Below are positions 10,772 to 22,400 of a stretch of 64,000 nucleotides of DNA, piece after piece. The position numbers and the translations under genes are program-made. The DNA comes from an uncultured Opitutales bacterium (GTDB lineage: Bacteria; Verrucomicrobiota; Verrucomicrobiia; Opitutales; Seribacteraceae), in the NCBI GenBank assembly GCA_905612515.1, contig CAJQSI010000020.1, positions 31,817 to 95,816 of the forward strand. The letters are read 5' to 3'. A model generated the notes under the pieces. It was not told the origin of the DNA. It did not search any database and saw only the letters and a list, made by a program, of their open reading frames with translations. Each line of letters starts with the position of its first letter. Position 1 is the stretch's first letter.

Positions 10772-12499
10772 CTACTCCTCGGCAGTGGTGCTCATGAGCA
10801 CCTCGTCAAGAGTGGTAATACCTGCAAGCACTTTCCGAAAACCATCGGCGCGCATCGAACGCATACCCATCTGACGAGCTTTGTGGCGCAACTCGACCAA
10901 GCTCACGTTATTGTAAATCATTGCCTCGATTTCCTCGTCCACGATAAAAATCTCGAAAACTCCCTTTCGCCCACGATAACCAGTACCTCCGCAATTGTCG
11001 CAACCTGCCCCCATCATGAATGAGGCTTCCTGAGCTTGCTTTTCGTCGAGTCCGAGAATTTGCAATTCGTTGGCGGTGGGATCATAGGGTTGCTTACAAC
11101 CTTGACAGATGGCACGAACCAAGCGCTGAGCCAATGCCGCTCTCAAGGAAGCGGAAACCAGGAAGGGCTTGACACCCATGTCGATCAATCTGGCAACCGC
11201 GCTGGGAGCATCGTTAGTGTGCAGAGTGCTGAACACCATGTGCCCCGTAAGAGAAGCGTTAATCGCAATCTCGGCAGTTTCAAGATCACGAATTTCTCCC
11301 ACCATAACAATATTTGGAGCTTGCCGCAACATGGCTCGTAAAGCAGCGGTAAAAGTCATCCCCACCTCTGCTCGCACCTGCACTTGATTGATTCCTGCAA
11401 GTTCGTATTCGACGGGATCCTCGACGGTAATGATCTTGCGATCAGGAGTATTGATAACATTGAGAGCGGAATACAGGGTAGTCGACTTACCCGATCCCGT
11501 TGGCCCAGTTACAAGAAAGATGCCGTCAGGCATTCCGATAATTCTCTCGAACGACTCTTGATCGTCGGTAAAAAAGCCCAACTGAGGCAAACCAAGACGA
11601 AGGCTTTCCTTGTCAAGAATCCGCATAACAATGCTTTCTCCATGAGCGGTCGGCAAGGTCGACACGCGGAGATCAATCACTTTTTCGCCAGCCTTGACGG
11701 TGATTCTTCCGTCAAGCGGTACGCGCTTCTCTGCTAAGCTAACATTGGCCATTAACTTTGTGCGAGAAATTATCGAAGGCTGTAGACGTTTCGGTGGGTC
11801 TGATTGCTCTTGTAATTTGCCGTCAATACGAAATCTTATGCGAAATTTTTTCTCCAGAGGCTCCATATGGATATCCGAAGCCCGCATCTCCAAGGCATCC
11901 TTAATGAGGGAATGAACATACTTGATGATGGGAGCGTCTTCCTCGCTAACCGTTTCAGTGTGCTTGCCATCGCCTATTTCGAGATCCTCTGCCGAAATAT
12001 CGCTGAAGAAATCGGACATTTTTTGTTCATCCGCAACACCGTAAGCCTCATCGATGGATTTCAGAACATCCCCTCGATAGGCAATCTTAGGATTAATGGT
12101 TTTGCCGAGAACATGAGTGAGATTATCGAATGCGTCTTGATCCACCGGATTAGCAAGAGCGAGATCGATCTCGGTTCCGTTAAGCTCCAAAGGGAAAACT
12201 TCATATTGACGAGCAACCTCGACCGGAACGACTGCAAGAGCGTCATTGCCCGGTTTGACTAAGGAAAGATCCACCGTTTCCATGTTCAATTCCGAAGCAA
12301 GGAAATCAACGAATACCTGAGTCGAAGAACCAGTGTCTTCGATGAGCTTGTCCATGAACGCCAAATCAGGGTCTATAGGCACTTCCAGCTCATCGGTCGG
12401 AACCGCCGCCAATTCTGCACGAACGGAGGCCACAATTTGGCCAAAACCTTCGTTGTTTTGTTCGAAGGCTTGCAGTAAGTATTCGTCGGTCTGGTTCAC
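10772..12499 (-). CDS. GspE/PilB family assembly ATPase (copy 1)
   Basis: Walker [42 protein letters not shown]...[14 protein letters not shown]. Confidence 0.95.
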   Translation of the reverse strand: MNQTDEYLLQAFEQNNEGFGQIVASVRAELAAVPTDELEVPIDPDLAFMDKLIEDTGSSTQVFVDFLASELNMETVDLSLVKPGNDALAVVPVEVARQYEVFPLELNGTEIDLALANPVDQDAFDNLTHVLGKTINPKIAYRGDVLKSIDEAYGVADEQKMSDFFSDISAEDLEIGDGKHTETVSEEDAPIIKYVHSLIKDALEMRASDIHMEPLEKKFRIRFRIDGKLQEQSDPPKRLQPSIISRTKLMANVSLAEKRVPLDGRITVKAGEKVIDLRVSTLPTAHGESIVMRILDKESLRLGLPQLGFFTDDQESFERIIGMPDGIFLVTGPTGSGKSTTLYSALNVINTPDRKIITVEDPVEYELAGINQVQVRAEVGMTFTAALRAMLRQAPNIVMVGEIRDLETAEIAINASLTGHMVFSTLHTNDAPSAVARLIDMGVKPFLVSASLRAALAQRLVRAICQGCKQPYDPTANELQILGLDEKQAQEASFMMGAGCDNCGGTGYRGRKGVFEIFIVDEEIEAMIYNNVSLVELRHKARQMGMRSMRADGFRKVLAGITTLDEVLMSTTAEE

Positions 12500-12602
12500 T
12501 GAGCTAAAAAAACTCCGTTAAGATAGGGAAACCTCTTGAAAAAAGGCAACCGAAAGAAAAACAGAGTCCTTACCAGACAACAAGACCCCGCAAGGGAACA
12601 TA

Positions 12603-14459
12603 TCAACGCCCCAAGCCCATGAGAAATTCGGGATTGTTTTTGGTTTTCTTCACACGCTGAATGAACATCTCCATTGCATCGACGGGAGGCACGCCTTTGA
12701 GGGAACGTCGAAGAGCGTAAATTTTTCCCAGTTCGTCGGGGTGATACAAGAGTTCCTCTTTCCTGGTCCCGCTTTTCTCAAAATCCAAGGCGGGAAAAAT
12801 GCGCTTGCTGACAAGCTCTCGATCCAAATGAAGCTCCATATTTCCAGTACCCTTGAATTCCTCGAAGATAACCTCATCCATCTTGCTTCCGGTATCGATC
12901 AAGGCGGTACCGAGAATCGTCAAGCTTCCCCCTCCCTCGATATTTCGGGCAGAACCGAAGAAACGCTTCGGTCGTTGAAGAGCCGATGCCTCCACACCTC
13001 CACTGAGGATTTTGCCGCTGTTCGGCATAGTCGTATTGTAAGCCCGAGCGAGTCGGGTAATGGAATCCAATAATATCACTACCTCTTTCCCCACTTCCAC
13101 CATACGTCGAGCCTTCTCTATGACGATTTCAGCGGCGTGCACATGGCTTTCTGCGTTTTCGTCGAAAGTGGAAGCGATTATCTCTGCATCGGAAACTTGA
13201 CGGCGGAAATCGGTGACCTCCTCGGGGCGCTCGTCGACCAACAGGATAATTAGATGGGTATCAGGATTGTTAGTCCTTATGGCACGAGCCATGCATTGCT
13301 GAAGGACAGTTTTACCCGTTCGAGGGGGAGCCACGATGAGACCACGTTGACCGAATCCAATGGGAGAAACCAAGTCGACCACACGCATGGAGACATTGTC
13401 CCATTCGACATCCGGGCCCGTCTCAAGAAAAATTCGCTCCAAGGGATAGTAAGGAGTAAGTTCCGTAAACGGTATTACCTTGGCGGCTTCTTCCGGCGGT
13501 TTTCCCATTACAGTTTCAACCCGGATCAACAAAGGACAGGTTGCTCCTTCCATTTTAGGTCTCAAAAAACCTTCCAAAAAGTGTCCCGTTTGGAGTCCAA
13601 AACGTTTAACCACTGCCTTCGGAACATAGGCACTCTGAGATTTGATTCTGTAATTATCCTTAGCCTGAAGAAGCAAACCGTAACCTTCTTCCAGGACCTC
13701 CAAGATTCCACAGGTTTTGACTGGAATCTTTGCTTCAAATCGATTCTGGAAAATGAGATCAAAAATCTCCTCTCGAACAGGTGCGGAAGGAAAATCGAGC
13801 TCAGGCAATAATGCAGAAGCCTTTTCCTTAAGCTCTACGAGGTCTAAGCCATATAGGGAATTGAAATCAAGAGCTTCGCCCTCGCCACCGATGCATTCTT
13901 CGGCCAAGACCTCGATTGCATCGAAATCTGCAAGTGGTTCACACTCTTGCAATGTGCCGATTTCCAAAGGATGACGATCTTCCGGATCGGAAAGAGAAGT
14001 GCGACGATTTCTCTTAGACTTATGTCTTTGCTTTTGATTCTGGTTAAATTGCTGTTGCTTCCCCTTCCCGCCACCACCTCTTTTCTTGTTCTGCCAATTT
14101 TGTTGACGCTGTTTCCGATGCCCCTGACGGTTATGGTCTTTTTGACCACCTTCGTTTAAAGAGTTCTTTCCTTCGTCCGATTCTTCATCAACCGGCGGAG
14201 GTCCCTTGTCTTCGGTTGGCTCGGAGCCATCGGTACTAAAGAAAACCTGCTCAGAATCTTTTTCCTGAGAAGGAGGCTCCTCCGAGTCGGAAACACTTTG
14301 AGCAGCAGCCTTCGACTTCTTGCGTGGAGTTACTTCCATTGGAACGTCAGCTTCGGTTTCACTAGAAAGGCTCGGACTTTTTTCTTTCACTTCATCGATG
14401 GAGGAGACCTCGTCGTCCTTTCCTCCTCCGCGAGATTTTTTTGATCGTGTAAGCGCCAT
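12603..14459 (-). CDS. rho: transcription termination factor Rho with long low-complexity N-terminal extension
   Basis: [80 protein letters not shown]. Confidence 0.97.
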   Translation of the reverse strand: MALTRSKKSRGGGKDDEVSSIDEVKEKSPSLSSETEADVPMEVTPRKKSKAAAQSVSDSEEPPSQEKDSEQVFFSTDGSEPTEDKGPPPVDEESDEGKNSLNEGGQKDHNRQGHRKQRQQNWQNKKRGGGGKGKQQQFNQNQKQRHKSKRNRRTSLSDPEDRHPLEIGTLQECEPLADFDAIEVLAEECIGGEGEALDFNSLYGLDLVELKEKASALLPELDFPSAPVREEIFDLIFQNRFEAKIPVKTCGILEVLEEGYGLLLQAKDNYRIKSQSAYVPKAVVKRFGLQTGHFLEGFLRPKMEGATCPLLIRVETVMGKPPEEAAKVIPFTELTPYYPLERIFLETGPDVEWDNVSMRVVDLVSPIGFGQRGLIVAPPRTGKTVLQQCMARAIRTNNPDTHLIILLVDERPEEVTDFRRQVSDAEIIASTFDENAESHVHAAEIVIEKARRMVEVGKEVVILLDSITRLARAYNTTMPNSGKILSGGVEASALQRPKRFFGSARNIEGGGSLTILGTALIDTGSKMDEVIFEEFKGTGNMELHLDRELVSKRIFPALDFEKSGTRKEELLYHPDELGKIYALRRSLKGVPPVDAMEMFIQRVKKTKNNPEFLMGLGR

Positions 14460-14476
14460 GGGATTGTTTTGGTATA

Positions 14477-15109
14477 CTATTTGAAAGAACTAGAACTAGC
14501 GAGTTTTGGAAAAAGAAAATGGCGGCACAAGTGCTCGACCTGCTTGCCCAAATAGGAAATTTCACCATCGCCCAGAAGCACAAAGTCGGCCCGACAAGCT
14601 TTCAGCCCGGTCGGCAATTGAACATCGATACGGTTTCGTGCCTCGAGTTGTTCTAGACCTCGTTCCAGCAAGCGATGCATTTGAGTTTTAGGATTGGAGA
14701 AAATAGAGACGACAAAGTCGAATTCGGACTCAAGAAAATTCTCGAACAGAAGAGGCAACTCAACAGCTACGAGATTTTCTTCACAATTAGTCACCGCGAG
14801 CAACCACTCGGTGCGGATTGGAGGGTGAAGAAGTTCCTCAAGCCACCTTCGTTTTAAAGGATTGGAGAATATTAGATGCCCGAGGTGCCGTTTGTCAACA
14901 GTTCCCTCAACAGAAAAAACCCGTTCGCCAAACTCCTTTCGCAATGCGCTCTTCACCCCTTCGTCTTCGCTGAGCAAACGGCGAGTGATGACATCGGCAG
15001 AAACGATGCCCAACCCAGCTGCCCGAAAGAAATCCAAGGCTACGGACTTCCCGCAAGCGATTCCGCCCGTCAATCCCACCACTATTTTCTCTGTTTTCAC
15101 GCTACTCAT
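14477..15109 (-). CDS. coaE: dephospho-CoA kinase
   Basis: [36 protein letters not shown]; size and motif order fit CoaE. Confidence 0.92.
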   Translation of the reverse strand: MSSVKTEKIVVGLTGGIACGKSVALDFFRAAGLGIVSADVITRRLLSEDEGVKSALRKEFGERVFSVEGTVDKRHLGHLIFSNPLKRRWLEELLHPPIRTEWLLAVTNCEENLVAVELPLLFENFLESEFDFVVSIFSNPKTQMHRLLERGLEQLEARNRIDVQLPTGLKACRADFVLLGDGEISYLGKQVEHLCRHFLFPKLASSSSFK

Positions 15110-15239
15110 TTTATATTTTCAAAAAAAAGGGGGAGACCACAGAGGGCAACAACGGAAACAGCCGAATTCTCAAACTCGCCAAGAATCCACTTGCCATCCG
15201 TGTACTTGTTGACATGTTGCAAATCGCGTTTTTGGGCAT

Positions 15240-15326
15240 GGTAGGGTATCCAAGTGGCTAAAGGATGCGGACTGTAAATCCGCCCGCTTCGTGCGTTCGT
15301 CGGTTCGAATCCGACCCCTACCACCA
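15240..15326 (+). tRNA. tRNA-Tyr (anticodon GTA), class II with long variable arm, CCA encoded
   Basis: Acceptor GGTAGGG/CCCTACC, anticodon stem GCGGA-CTGTAAA-TCCGC, T-arm GGTTCGAATCC, 3' ACCA. Confidence 0.95.
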
Positions 15327-15374
15327 TTTACACTTTGCGAAAAGGCAAATTCACGAATATTAATTTTTTCAGAA

Positions 15375-15476
15375 ATGAAACGCGTAGGCAAATGGATAGT
15401 CATTGTAATAGGGGGATGTATTTACTTCCTGTACCAAAAAATGTGTAGCGTTCGGTTTGACGACCTTCCGCAATAG
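15375..15476 (+). CDS. putative 33-aa single-TM small protein
   Basis: MKRVGKWIVIVIGGCIYFLYQKMCSVRFDDLPQ; no clear Shine-Dalgarno. Confidence 0.3.
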   Translation: MKRVGKWIVIVIGGCIYFLYQKMCSVRFDDLPQ

Positions 15477-15484
15477 ACAATATA

Positions 15485-16072
15485 ATGCGGATTCCTGCGA
15501 ACAGCATTCTCGACGGCGGACTGTCTAGTTTCGCATTCGCCGTGCTCTTCGCGACTTTTTCGGGCAAGGCGATTCGCGGGGTTTACGAGCAATGGGAACA
15601 CCTCCAAGACCGAGCAATCTTCTGGCAATTGTTCGCAAGCGGAGGACAACAAAACGACATTCTCGGATTAACGCACAACCTCATCTGGCTGGTACTAATG
15701 ATTAGCATGTGGTGGATATTGTGGAAATTCGATATTTTCTTTCGGCCCGATTCAAAAGAAGAAACCAGTGTTGAAGATAAAGGTATTGAAGAACCCGAAC
15801 ATTCTCAAAAATCCGATGACGAGGATATGGAAGAGGAAACCGATGAACCTGAGAAACCATCAGATCCACAGGAAGATAATTTCGCAAGCGTCTTGGGACT
15901 TGTCGATCCCTACGACATGGATGACGTAAAAAGCGCCTATCGCACCCTGATCGCCCAGTACCACCCAGACAAAGTGAGCCGCATGGGAGATGAAATCCGA
16001 GAGGTGGCGGAACGCAAAGCCAAGGAAATAAACGAGTCCTACGATTTTTTCCAACGCAAGTACGACCTTTAA
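15485..16072 (+). CDS. membrane-anchored J-domain (DnaJ-like) protein
   Basis: N-terminal hydrophobic segments, acidic linker, C-terminal J domain with HPD motif (AYRTLIAQYHPDKVSRMG). Confidence 0.85.
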   Translation: MRIPANSILDGGLSSFAFAVLFATFSGKAIRGVYEQWEHLQDRAIFWQLFASGGQQNDILGLTHNLIWLVLMISMWWILWKFDIFFRPDSKEETSVEDKGIEEPEHSQKSDDEDMEEETDEPEKPSDPQEDNFASVLGLVDPYDMDDVKSAYRTLIAQYHPDKVSRMGDEIREVAERKAKEINESYDFFQRKYDL

Positions 16073-16193
16073 GAAAACTTACGACAACCTCCCCGTCGCC
16101 CCCTATAACCACCGATGCTCTCGCAGATTCCGGCTTGCCACACTATTGTTACGTCTTATTTTCCATTGCTCTCCTAACGTTCCCTATAAAAAA

Positions 16194-18050
16194 ATGAGTA
16201 AAAAAGCTGCCACACATCAGTTCCAAGCGGAGGTCAATCAGGTCCTCGACATAGTAGTCAACTCTCTCTACAAAGATAAGGAAATTTTCATTCGTGAACT
16301 AGTTTCCAACGCATCGGATGCTTTAGAGAAACTGCGCCGAACCCAAATCACCGAGAAGAAGATTTTCGACGACCATTTGGAATTGGAAATCAACGTCACG
16401 ACTGACGACGAAGCAGGGATCATTACGATTCAGGACTTTGGCCTTGGCATGACGGCTGAAGAGTTGACCGAAAATCTGGGAACCATCGCTCACTCGGGTT
16501 CCAAGGATTTCCTCGATGCGCTAAAGGGCGATGGCGAAAAGAACGAAGCTTTGATCGGGAAGTTTGGCGTGGGTTTCTACAGCGTATTCATGGTAGCCGA
16601 CAACGTAAAGGTATACTCCCGCTCATGGAAACCCGACGCCGAAGGCCAACATTGGGAAAGCGATGGTTCAGGATCCTACACCATCGAACCCGTGGACGGC
16701 CAACGACGCGGGGCCAAGATCGTCATCAAACTGAAGGACGAACACAAGGATTTCGCTAAAGCCGATCGAGTTAAGGAAATCATCAAAAAGTACTCGGCTT
16801 TCGTGCAGTTCCCAATCTCGGTTAACGGCGACAAGGTCAACACCATCGATGCGTTATGGCTTCGTTCGAAAAACGAAATCAAGGACGAGGAATACGAAGA
16901 ATTCTACAAATTTCAGGCAAATGATTATGAAACCCCTCTCCTTCGTCTGCACTTCAGCACCGACGCCCCCCTCGAAATAAATGCTCTGCTTTTTGTCCCT
17001 AAACGCAATATGGAGAAGCTCGGCATGTGGCGAAGCGAGGTAAAGGTCGCTCTACATTGCAGGAAAGTTTTGATCGATCCCGAACCCAAGGCACTCTTTC
17101 CGGAATGGCTTCGCTTTCTCAGAGGCGTGGTCGACAGTACCGACCTGCCGCTAAATGTCTCTCGGGAGACCATGCAGGACAGCGAACTCTTGCGAAAGCT
17201 GAACCAAGTACTGACCAAACGCTTTCTTCGTTTTCTTGCCGAACAGGCCAAGAAAGAGCCAGAGGCTTATTTAGAGTTCTGGAAAGAATTCGGGATACTC
17301 ATTAAGGAAGGGGCAGCAACCGATTTCACGCATAAAGAAAACCTCGCAAAGCTTTTGCGATTCGAGTCATCCGGCCTCGACTCAGGCACATTAACGGGTC
17401 TTGAGGAGTATGCTTCCCGAATGACAGGCGAACAAAAGGAAATCATATACCTCTTTGGCCGCAATCGTGAGGCCATCGAAGCCGGTCCTTACCTCGAAGC
17501 GTTAACTGCTAGGAATCTTGAAGTCCTCATTCTCACCGAACCGGTCGACGAATACGTCATGCAGACTCTGGGAGAGTTCGATGGAAAAAAGCTCGTTTCC
17601 GGAGATTCCGAAGACCTGAAGCTTGAAAAGCTAGATGATGAACCCGAGGGAAAACGATTGAACAAAAAGGATACCAAGTCCCTCTGCAAGTGGTTGAAGG
17701 AATCGCTTGACGATCGCGTCTCGGACGTGGAGGAAGGTGAACGCCTTATCGACAGCCCGGTTTGCGTAGTTGGCGGGGACGCAATGGGAGGACCCTCCGC
17801 CCGCCGCATGATGAAGATGATGCAGGGCGACGATTCCAACCTACCCGCCCCTACCGTAAAGCTACAAATCAATCTTCGCCATCCCATCATTCGCGGACTT
17901 TCGGAACTTCGAGACACAAACGCCGACACGGCATCTCTCGTAGCCCACCAACTTCTGGACAACGCGCTCGCCTCCGCTGATCTCCTCGAAGACCCCCGAG
18001 AGATGATTTCCCGAAGCTTTAAAGCCTTGGAAAAACTGACCGCCACTTAA
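16194..18050 (+). CDS. htpG: molecular chaperone HtpG (Hsp90)
   Basis: HQFQAEVNQVLDIVVNSLYKDKEIFIRELVSNASDALEKLR; IGKFGVGFYSVFMVAD; ATG at 16194 is preferred over the TTG at 16146. Confidence 0.97.
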   Translation: MSKKAATHQFQAEVNQVLDIVVNSLYKDKEIFIRELVSNASDALEKLRRTQITEKKIFDDHLELEINVTTDDEAGIITIQDFGLGMTAEELTENLGTIAHSGSKDFLDALKGDGEKNEALIGKFGVGFYSVFMVADNVKVYSRSWKPDAEGQHWESDGSGSYTIEPVDGQRRGAKIVIKLKDEHKDFAKADRVKEIIKKYSAFVQFPISVNGDKVNTIDALWLRSKNEIKDEEYEEFYKFQANDYETPLLRLHFSTDAPLEINALLFVPKRNMEKLGMWRSEVKVALHCRKVLIDPEPKALFPEWLRFLRGVVDSTDLPLNVSRETMQDSELLRKLNQVLTKRFLRFLAEQAKKEPEAYLEFWKEFGILIKEGAATDFTHKENLAKLLRFESSGLDSGTLTGLEEYASRMTGEQKEIIYLFGRNREAIEAGPYLEALTARNLEVLILTEPVDEYVMQTLGEFDGKKLVSGDSEDLKLEKLDDEPEGKRLNKKDTKSLCKWLKESLDDRVSDVEEGERLIDSPVCVVGGDAMGGPSARRMMKMMQGDDSNLPAPTVKLQINLRHPIIRGLSELRDTNADTASLVAHQLLDNALASADLLEDPREMISRSFKALEKLTAT

Positions 18051-18068
18051 AGTTTTCATCAAGCCCTG

Positions 18069-19451
18069 ATGAAAGCTTCACCTCTGACGCGCTTATCGTT
18101 TGCGATTGCAGCGGTCATCTCCCCGCTAGGGGCAAAGAGTCCAAACATCCTGTTCATAATGGCCGACGACCTCGGGTGGATGGATCTGGCTTGCCAGGGA
18201 AACAAGTTGGTCGAGACCCCCAACCTCGATCGCTTGGCGAAGCAGGGTATGCGTTTCACCGATGCCTACGCCGCGGCACCTGTCTGCTCACCCACGAGGT
18301 GTGCTGTACTCACAGGGCAGGCTCCGGCTCGGATCGGGCTAACTACCCATTTGCCCGGACTCTTTTTTCCGAAAGATGGACGCCCACTACCAGCTAAACT
18401 CACGCCTCAATTGAATACTGATCATGTCACTATCGCCGAACGCTTGAAAGAAGGCGGTTACGCCAGCGCCTTCCTCGGCAAGTGGCACATCGCTCCCGGG
18501 GTGGGACGAGGCGGCAAGGTGGCGGACGAGGTTTCCCCGGTAGGACAGGGGTTTGACCTGAACGTGGGCGGCACTTCCTACGGCGGGCCGCCCAGCTTCT
18601 TCTCGCCTTATCGAAACGGCGAACTGCCTGATGGACCCGATGGTGAATACCTGCCCGATAGACTGGTCGATGAATCCATCCGGTTCATCAAGGCAAACAA
18701 GGGGAAGCCTTGGATGACTCACTTGTGGTTCTACACCGTGCATTGGCCCATGCAGGCGCCCGAGCCCTTGCTCAAGAAATATGCCGACCGCAAGGGACCC
18801 GGCCTGAACGATACCCGCTACGGCGCCATGATCGAGGCGATGGACTTGGCCATCGGGCGATTGCTTGAGGCTCTCGACGAAATGAACTTGGCGGACGACA
18901 CCTTGGTCATTTTCACCAGCGACAACGGCGGGTTCGCCGGGGTATCCGACTGTCGGCCCCTGCGGGAATCCAAGGGACACCTCTACGAGGGAGGCATTCG
19001 TGTGCCTTTGATTGTTCGTTGGCCCGGCAAGGTGAAGACGGGCACCACATCCTCCACCCCGGTCATCAGCATGGATTTCTATCCTACTTTTCTGGAGGTT
19101 GCTGGTTTGAAGCTCGGCAAGAAGCCGATCGATGGGGAAAGCATTCTGCCTCTTTTGCGGCAAACTGGAAAACTTCAACGCGAAGAGATTTACTTTCATT
19201 TCCCCAACTATGCCTGGCACATGGACAATCGTCTGGGGGGTGCCGTACGGTCGGACAACTGGAAACTGATTCGCAATTATGACGACGATTCGCTCGAATT
19301 GTACGATATGTCCAAGGATCTGAGCGAAAAAAATAATCTCGTCGCAAAGCGTCCGAAGATTGCGACTCGACTCAACCGAGGTCTCACTCAGTGGCTCAAG
19401 GAAACCAATGCTCCGATGCCGAGACCTCCCAAGGCTTTACCGAAAAAATGA
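18069..19451 (+). CDS. sulfatase (formylglycine-dependent, Cys type)
   Basis: PNILFIMADDLGWMD, CSPTRCAVLTGQ, FLGKWH, FTSDNGG. Confidence 0.94.
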   Translation: MKASPLTRLSFAIAAVISPLGAKSPNILFIMADDLGWMDLACQGNKLVETPNLDRLAKQGMRFTDAYAAAPVCSPTRCAVLTGQAPARIGLTTHLPGLFFPKDGRPLPAKLTPQLNTDHVTIAERLKEGGYASAFLGKWHIAPGVGRGGKVADEVSPVGQGFDLNVGGTSYGGPPSFFSPYRNGELPDGPDGEYLPDRLVDESIRFIKANKGKPWMTHLWFYTVHWPMQAPEPLLKKYADRKGPGLNDTRYGAMIEAMDLAIGRLLEALDEMNLADDTLVIFTSDNGGFAGVSDCRPLRESKGHLYEGGIRVPLIVRWPGKVKTGTTSSTPVISMDFYPTFLEVAGLKLGKKPIDGESILPLLRQTGKLQREEIYFHFPNYAWHMDNRLGGAVRSDNWKLIRNYDDDSLELYDMSKDLSEKNNLVAKRPKIATRLNRGLTQWLKETNAPMPRPPKALPKK

Positions 19452-22400
19452 AACCTCCGTTGTTTGTCCTCTTCTCGTTGGCATACGTTTTTAAAGTAAC
19501 GCTTTCCGCAACCGAAGTGACCAAGGTCAGCGCATCCAGTGCCCAAGAGGGCAACGGCCCCGCCCATGCCATCGACACTAACCAAGGCACGCGATGGTCG
19601 GCCGAAGGCAAGGGGCAACGGTTGCTGTTGGAGTTGAACAAATCGTTTTCCTTTTCCGAGTTCGAAGCAGGCTTCTCCAGAGGCAATCGGCGTTACGAGT
19701 TCAGTTTGGAAACCTCAGTTGACGGCAAGAAATGGACAAAGGTGTTTTCCGGAAAGAGCCATGGGTCAGGGGACGGTATCAAGAAATTTCCAGCTCCCAA
19801 TGCTTCCGGGCACTTCCTTCGCTTCGTTTCCCAAGGAAACAACGAGAACAATTGGGTGAACTTGCACACCTTGCGAATCCAGGGTCTTACGGTTTCCAGG
19901 AAATTGGTGAAAGTCGCAGTTGTCACCGAGGATTCCAGTGGCCTTGAGGTTTCCGTCTGGGCAGAGAATCCGCTTGTGGCCAGTCCGGTGGCCATCAGTT
20001 TCGATGAGCAGGGCAGGGCCTATGTAACTCGTGTCCGCCGCCGCAAGATTTCCAGCCTCGACCTGCGTAACCACCGGGCTTGGGTGAAGCACGACCTCTC
20101 CATCCGGAGTTTGGAGGACAAGCTCGCGTTTTATCAAAAGGCCATGGGTCCCAACACCTTTCCCGACGTCCGTCATTATTCGCCCCCTGACCGCAATGCC
20201 GACGGCAAACGGGACTGGCGCGATCTCGCCGTGCAGACAGAGGAGATTCTTCGCGTCGAGGATACAGATGGCGACGGCAAGGCCGACAAGTCGGTCGTGA
20301 TCGACAATGACTTGGCTTCTCCCGTCACTGGCATTGCGGCGGGCGTGCTATGGGCCGAGGGAGCGGCATATGCTGCCGTGGAGCCGGATATCTGGAAGTA
20401 CGAAGATTCCAACAACGATGGGACGCCCGACAAGAGAACGCTTATAAGTCGAGGTTACACCATACACATAGGGCAAGGGGGGCATAACGTCTCGGGGCTG
20501 ACCATGGGTCCCGATGGACGCATCTATTGGTCGGTCGCGGACAAGGGCATCAATGCCACGGGCAGGAATGGCGAGCACTTCTTTTATCCTGATCGTGGGG
20601 CCATCATGCGATGTGAACCCGATGGCTCTGGTCTGGAGGTCTTCGCCTTGGGAGTACGCAACGGACAGGAACCGGTCTTCGACGAATTCGGCAACCTTTT
20701 CAGTGTGGACAACGACGGCGACTACCCGGGCGAGCGCGAGCGCTTCATCTACATAGTGGAAGGGGGCATGACCGCATGGCGTCTTCACTGGCAATGGCAT
20801 GGTCACCAAGACTTCGCCAAGGTGTCCGGCGAGAAACCCTACAACGTCTGGATGCAGGAAGGGCTCTTCCGGCCACGATTTCCCGATCAAGCTGCTTTCA
20901 TCATACCGCCCCTCGCCAGCTATTCCAATGGTCCCTGTGGTTTTGCCTATGATCCGGGAACCGCCCTGGACGATCGATTCCGCAATTTCTTCTTCCTCGC
21001 TCAGGGTAGGAAGGTGACCGCCTTCAAGGTTCGTCCCAAGGGGGCCGCCTTCGAAATGTACGACGAACAGACCATCCCAAGTGGAGGCAGCAGCACGGGT
21101 GTCACCTTCGGGCCCGGCGGTGCTCTTTACGTAACGGATTGGATGAACGGCCCCAGTGAACGGGGAAGAGTCTGGAAGATCGATTCGCCGGAAGGAAGGG
21201 AAAATCCCGCCCGCAAAAGAACGAAGAAGCTCTTGTCGGAAGGCATGAGCGAAAAAACGGAACCCTTTCTGATTACCTGCCTCGCGGAACCTGACTTGAG
21301 GGTTCGCAAGGCCGCACAGTTCGAATTGGTCCGGCGCAGGGGAAGCGGCCGAAAGGCCCTTCTCGCGGTGGCCCGGAAGAATGTAAACCAATTGGCACGC
21401 CTGCATGCAATCTGGGGAATTGGACAGCTGGCAAGAGGTTGGCCCGATGGCAAAGCGAAGGACCCCGATGCCGTCCGTCCCCTTCTTGAGCTCCTCACCG
21501 AAAAAGACGCGGAAGTTCGCACTCAGGCGACCAAGGTCCTTGGTGAAGCAGCACATGCCCACGCCCTCGAACCCCTCATCGACTTGCTGGACGACTCATC
21601 CCCACGCGTCCGGTTCCACGCCGCCCTCGCTCTCGGTAAACTCAAGAACCCGAAAGCCATTCGACCCCTGCTCGAACTGGTCGAGGAAAACGACGACGAG
21701 GATGTCTTCCTGCGCCATGCTGCGGTCATGGGGTTGGCCGGTTCCGCCACCGAGAACCCCAAAGTCCTGATTGAGACGAAGGACTCACCTCATTCCCCGG
21801 TCCGCCTCGCCGCCATCCTCGCCTTGCGCCGGCATGCCCATCCGGGAATCTCAACTTTCCTTCAAGACAGGGACCTCTACCTCGTCACGGAAGTCGCCCG
21901 AGCCATCCATGATGACTTTTCCATCCCTGATGCCCTGCCTGCCCTCGCCGAGGCCCTCGACCGACCAGGACTGGAGGGCGAACCCCTGCTGAGACGAGTC
22001 ATCAATGCCAACTTCCGGGTTGGCCGACCATCCGACGCCGAGCGCCTTGCCCGCTATGCCGCGAACCCCACCTCACCAGAAAACATGCGTACCACAGCCC
22101 TCGCCTGCCTAGCCCTCTGGCCTCAGCCCCCCGTGCTCGACGCAGTCGAGGGACGCTACCGTGAATATAAGGCTCGCAGCCCCAAGCCAGCAGCCCAGGC
22201 CTTAGCCAAAGTCGCCCAAGATTTGGTCAAAACCGCGTCCACCAAGGTTCTCACGGTGCTAGCCCGAGCCATCGAGAGGCTCAAGGTTTCCGACCTTCTT
22301 CCCGTGGTCCATGCGGCCTACGGATCCGACCGGGCAACTCCTTACTTGCAAGCCCAGTTGCTAGGAACCATGGCCGAGCTGAGCGACCCGAAACTCGGAC

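Noticed and set aside
15106-15403. Minus-strand ORFs (VGFEPTNARSGRIYSPHPLATW and GGRGRIRTDERTKRADLQSASFSHL)
   Set aside because: They are antisense readings of the tRNA-Tyr gene, a well-known source of false protein predictions
20348-21562. 404-aa minus-strand ORF
   Set aside because: Antisense to the PVC dehydrogenase gene, no recognisable motif
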